A stretch of DNA of 6,076 bases from positions 1 to 6,076 of the forward strand of contig JAQBTI010000141.1 of the NCBI GenBank assembly GCA_027624995.1, read 5' to 3'. The stretch's first letter is position 1; every line of letters starts with the position of its first letter. Source of the DNA: Chloroflexota bacterium. GTDB lineage: Bacteria > Chloroflexota > Dehalococcoidia > Lucifugimonadales > CATQGZ01. The notes under the pieces were generated by a model. The model saw only the letters and a program-made list of their open reading frames with translations. It ran no database searches and was not told the origin of the DNA. Of the stretch, positions 4,517 to 6,076 are shown one piece after another. Made by a program: the position numbers and the translations under genes.

Positions 4517-5848
4517 CTAACCTTCGCCCCGATCTCCCCACAGCCGTCGCAGGCGCTCTGCGGCCTCTCGTTCGTAGCCCTCGTCGGTAGGCTGATAGTA
4601 GCGGCGGCCCTTCAGGCTGGGGGGCAGGTTCTCCATCGGCGCGAAGTGCTCTTCGTAGTCGTGGCTGTACTTGTAGTCCTTGCCGTAATCCATGCCCCGC
4701 ATCAGCCCGGTGACCGCGTTGCGTAGGTGGAGCGGCACCGGCTCGTTGACCGTCTTCCGCACATCTGCCAGGGCGGCGTCTATGGCTTTGTAGGCCGAGT
4801 TGCTCTTGGGCGCCACGGCCAGGTAGACCGTCGCCTCCGCGAGCGGTATCCGACCCTCGGGCATCCCGACGAAGTGGACCGCCTGCTGCACGGCGACGGC
4901 CACCGACAGGGCTTGCGGGTCAGCCATTCCGATGTCCTCGGATGCGAGGATGACCAGCCGGCGGGCGATGAACTTCGGGTCCTCCCCCGCCTCGATCATC
5001 CGCGCCAGCCAGTAGACCGCAGCGTCCGGGTCTGACCCTCGCACCGACTTGATAAACGCCGATATCGTGTCGTAATGCTGGTCGCCGGCCTTGTCGTAAA
5101 GGATTGCCTTGCTCTGCATGGCGTCCTCGACCGTCGCCGATGTTATCCGTCGCACGCCGTGCGCGTCCGGCTCGGTGGCGGACGCCGCAAGCTCGAGGGC
5201 GTTCAGCGCCGTCCGCGCGTCCGAGTTGGACAGCGTTACGAGCGAGGCCAGCGCCTCGTCGTCGATCTTGACGTCAAGCGAGCCCAGGCCCCGCTCCGAG
5301 TCAGCCATGGCCCTGCGTATGATCTGGCCGAGAAGCTCCTGCGATAACGGCTTTAGCGCGAAGACCCGGCTGCGGGAGAGCAGGGGAGACACTACTTCGA
5401 ATGAAGGGTTTTCGGTCGTGGCCCCGATCAGGACCACGGTCCCGTCCTCTACGTGAGGAAGAATAACGTCTTGCTGCGCCTTGTTGAAGCGGTGGATCTC
5501 GTCGACGAACAGGATGGTACGCTGGCCCTGCATCCCCAGGCGGTCGCGGGCCTCGGCGGTAATCTTGCGCAGGTCGGCGACGCCTGACGCCACCGCGCTC
5601 ACAGCACTGAAGTGACTACGAGTGGCCCTCGCGATCAGGCCGGCCATGGTAGTCTTGCCGGTCCCCGGAGGTCCCCAGAGGATGATCGACGGAATTTGGT
5701 CGGCCTCGATACTTTTGCGAAGTACCCGGCCTTCGCCGACGATTTCCTCCTGGCCGACGAACTCGTCAAACGATCGAGGTCGCATCCGGGCCGCTAAGGG
5801 GGCCTGCCTCCCCAGTTCTTGTGCCGCCTGGTGCTCGAAGAGTGTCAC
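4517..5848 (-). CDS. rarA: replication-associated recombination protein A, AAA+ ATPase (443 aa)
   Basis: RarA (MgsA, Mgs1/WRNIP1 family) is a homotetrameric DNA-dependent ATPase that acts at stalled replication forks with SSB and helps process or restart them. Seen in order: N-terminal PLAARMRPRSFDEFVGQEEIVG (17-38), Walker A GPPGTGKTT (59-67), Walker B ILFVDEIHRF (112-121), sensor 1 IGATTENPSF (141-150), the SRSRVF arginine-finger region (158-163) and sensor 2 SDARTALNALE (209-219). The MgsA C-terminal domain follows, with DPDAAVYWLARMIEAGEDP (273-291), SEDIGMADP (303-311), APKSNSAY (346-353) and the HDYEEHF region (396-402). Length is normal. The GTG start at 5848 has AAGGGG 4 nt upstream, a short spacing. 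It follows selA by 59 nt on the same strand, probably in one transcript. No lesions seen. Confidence 0.95.
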   Translation of the reverse strand: MTLFEHQAAQELGRQAPLAARMRPRSFDEFVGQEEIVGEGRVLRKSIEADQIPSIILWGPPGTGKTTMAGLIARATRSHFSAVSAVASGVADLRKITAEARDRLGMQGQRTILFVDEIHRFNKAQQDVILPHVEDGTVVLIGATTENPSFEVVSPLLSRSRVFALKPLSQELLGQIIRRAMADSERGLGSLDVKIDDEALASLVTLSNSDARTALNALELAASATEPDAHGVRRITSATVEDAMQSKAILYDKAGDQHYDTISAFIKSVRGSDPDAAVYWLARMIEAGEDPKFIARRLVILASEDIGMADPQALSVAVAVQQAVHFVGMPEGRIPLAEATVYLAVAPKSNSAYKAIDAALADVRKTVNEPVPLHLRNAVTGLMRGMDYGKDYKYSHDYEEHFAPMENLPPSLKGRRYYQPTDEGYEREAAERLRRLWGDRGEG

Positions 5849-5907
5849 TTTTCCCCTTGCCGGACCAGGTTTATCGACTGCCCGAACGGGCGTACGGCCG
5901 TGTGCCC

Positions 5908-6076
5908 CTATTTACGTAAAGCCTGGATCACCACGCGCAACAGGTCCTCGTCCTGGTCCGGCAGGACAGTCCTCGGGTCCAGAAAGACCCGCTCGTTCTC
6001 TATTCGGCCCACGACGGGAGGTTCCCCATGCCGAAGCTGGCTCGACAACGCCTCGGCGCCTCCCTCGATGTCACTG
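5908..6076 (-). CDS. selA: L-seryl-tRNA(Sec) selenium transferase, C-terminal 55 residues (partial)
   Basis: The frame enters from the right edge and ends at TAG 5908-5910. It covers 55 residues, including ALSSQLRHGEPPVVGRIEN and ERVFLDPRTVLPDQDEDLL, the conserved end of SelA with its PPVIGRIE-like and LDxRTVLPxQD-like motifs. SelA is a PLP-dependent decameric enzyme that converts seryl-tRNA(Sec) to selenocysteinyl-tRNA(Sec) using selenophosphate. Most of the gene, including the PLP lysine, lies outside the window. Its presence implies the host makes selenoproteins; selB, selD and selC would be expected elsewhere or just beyond the edge. An unrelated protein is unlikely given the motif order, but only the tail is visible. 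Confidence 0.85.
   Translation of the reverse strand, partial: SDIEGGAEALSSQLRHGEPPVVGRIENERVFLDPRTVLPDQDEDLLRVVIQALRK

Noticed and set aside
4727..5797. Plus-strand open frames over rarA
   Set aside because: All are antisense shadows of rarA and show no domains.
5880..5891. GCCCGAACGGGC hairpin between selA and rarA as a terminator
   Set aside because: The effective stem is only 4-5 bp with a tiny loop and no T-tract follows on the minus strand.
1..6076. CRISPR array, tRNA or rRNA genes, new defence system
   Set aside because: No regularly spaced repeats and no RNA gene signatures were seen. The only defence-like gene is a single broken nuclease without partners.

Overview
The window looks like chromosomal DNA of a moderately GC-rich bacterium. 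It carries a selenocysteine-pathway gene (selA), a housekeeping AAA+ recombination factor (rarA), an IS481-family insertion sequence and two kinds of hairpin-rich dispersed repeat. Repeats of this style, and the general look of the RarA protein, remind me of Chloroflexota (Dehalococcoidia-like) genomes. That is an impression from memory, not a demonstrated assignment.

Layout: from 2238 to the right edge every gene reads on the minus strand. In transcription order these are the 3' end of selA (5908-6076), rarA (4517-5848), a broken Mrr-like PD-(D/E)XK nuclease gene (3476-4403), a TIGR04076-family small protein (3093-3410) and, 3 bases later, a sugar phosphate isomerase/epimerase-type TIM-barrel protein (2238-3089). 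On the left, ridA (389-775) reads on the plus strand towards them. The convergent gap between ridA and the isomerase holds a complete IS481-family element (848-2144, transposase on minus), which has inserted into a roughly 100-bp palindromic repeat. The element has 45-bp inverted repeats (39/45 identical) and a 5-bp target duplication, CTCAT. The first 388 bases hold a possible minus-strand partial gene, a G-rich double-hairpin repeat and an 11-codon mini-ORF with a strong Shine-Dalgarno.

The most notable results are lesions that can be reconstructed. The nuclease gene is disrupted twice: by a 1-nt loss (or equivalent) near 4005-4050 and by an 11-bp tandem duplication at 3550-3571. Correcting both gives 918 nt, exactly 306 codons, and restores a plausible C-terminal tail. 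The same protein has Arg where the catalytic Lys would be expected. The IS481 insertion can also be undone on paper: removing the element and one CTCAT rejoins two halves of a palindromic repeat.

I see no CRISPR array, tRNA, rRNA or new multi-gene defence system. The window is mainly ordinary housekeeping genes with one decayed nuclease gene and a nested mobile-element insertion.
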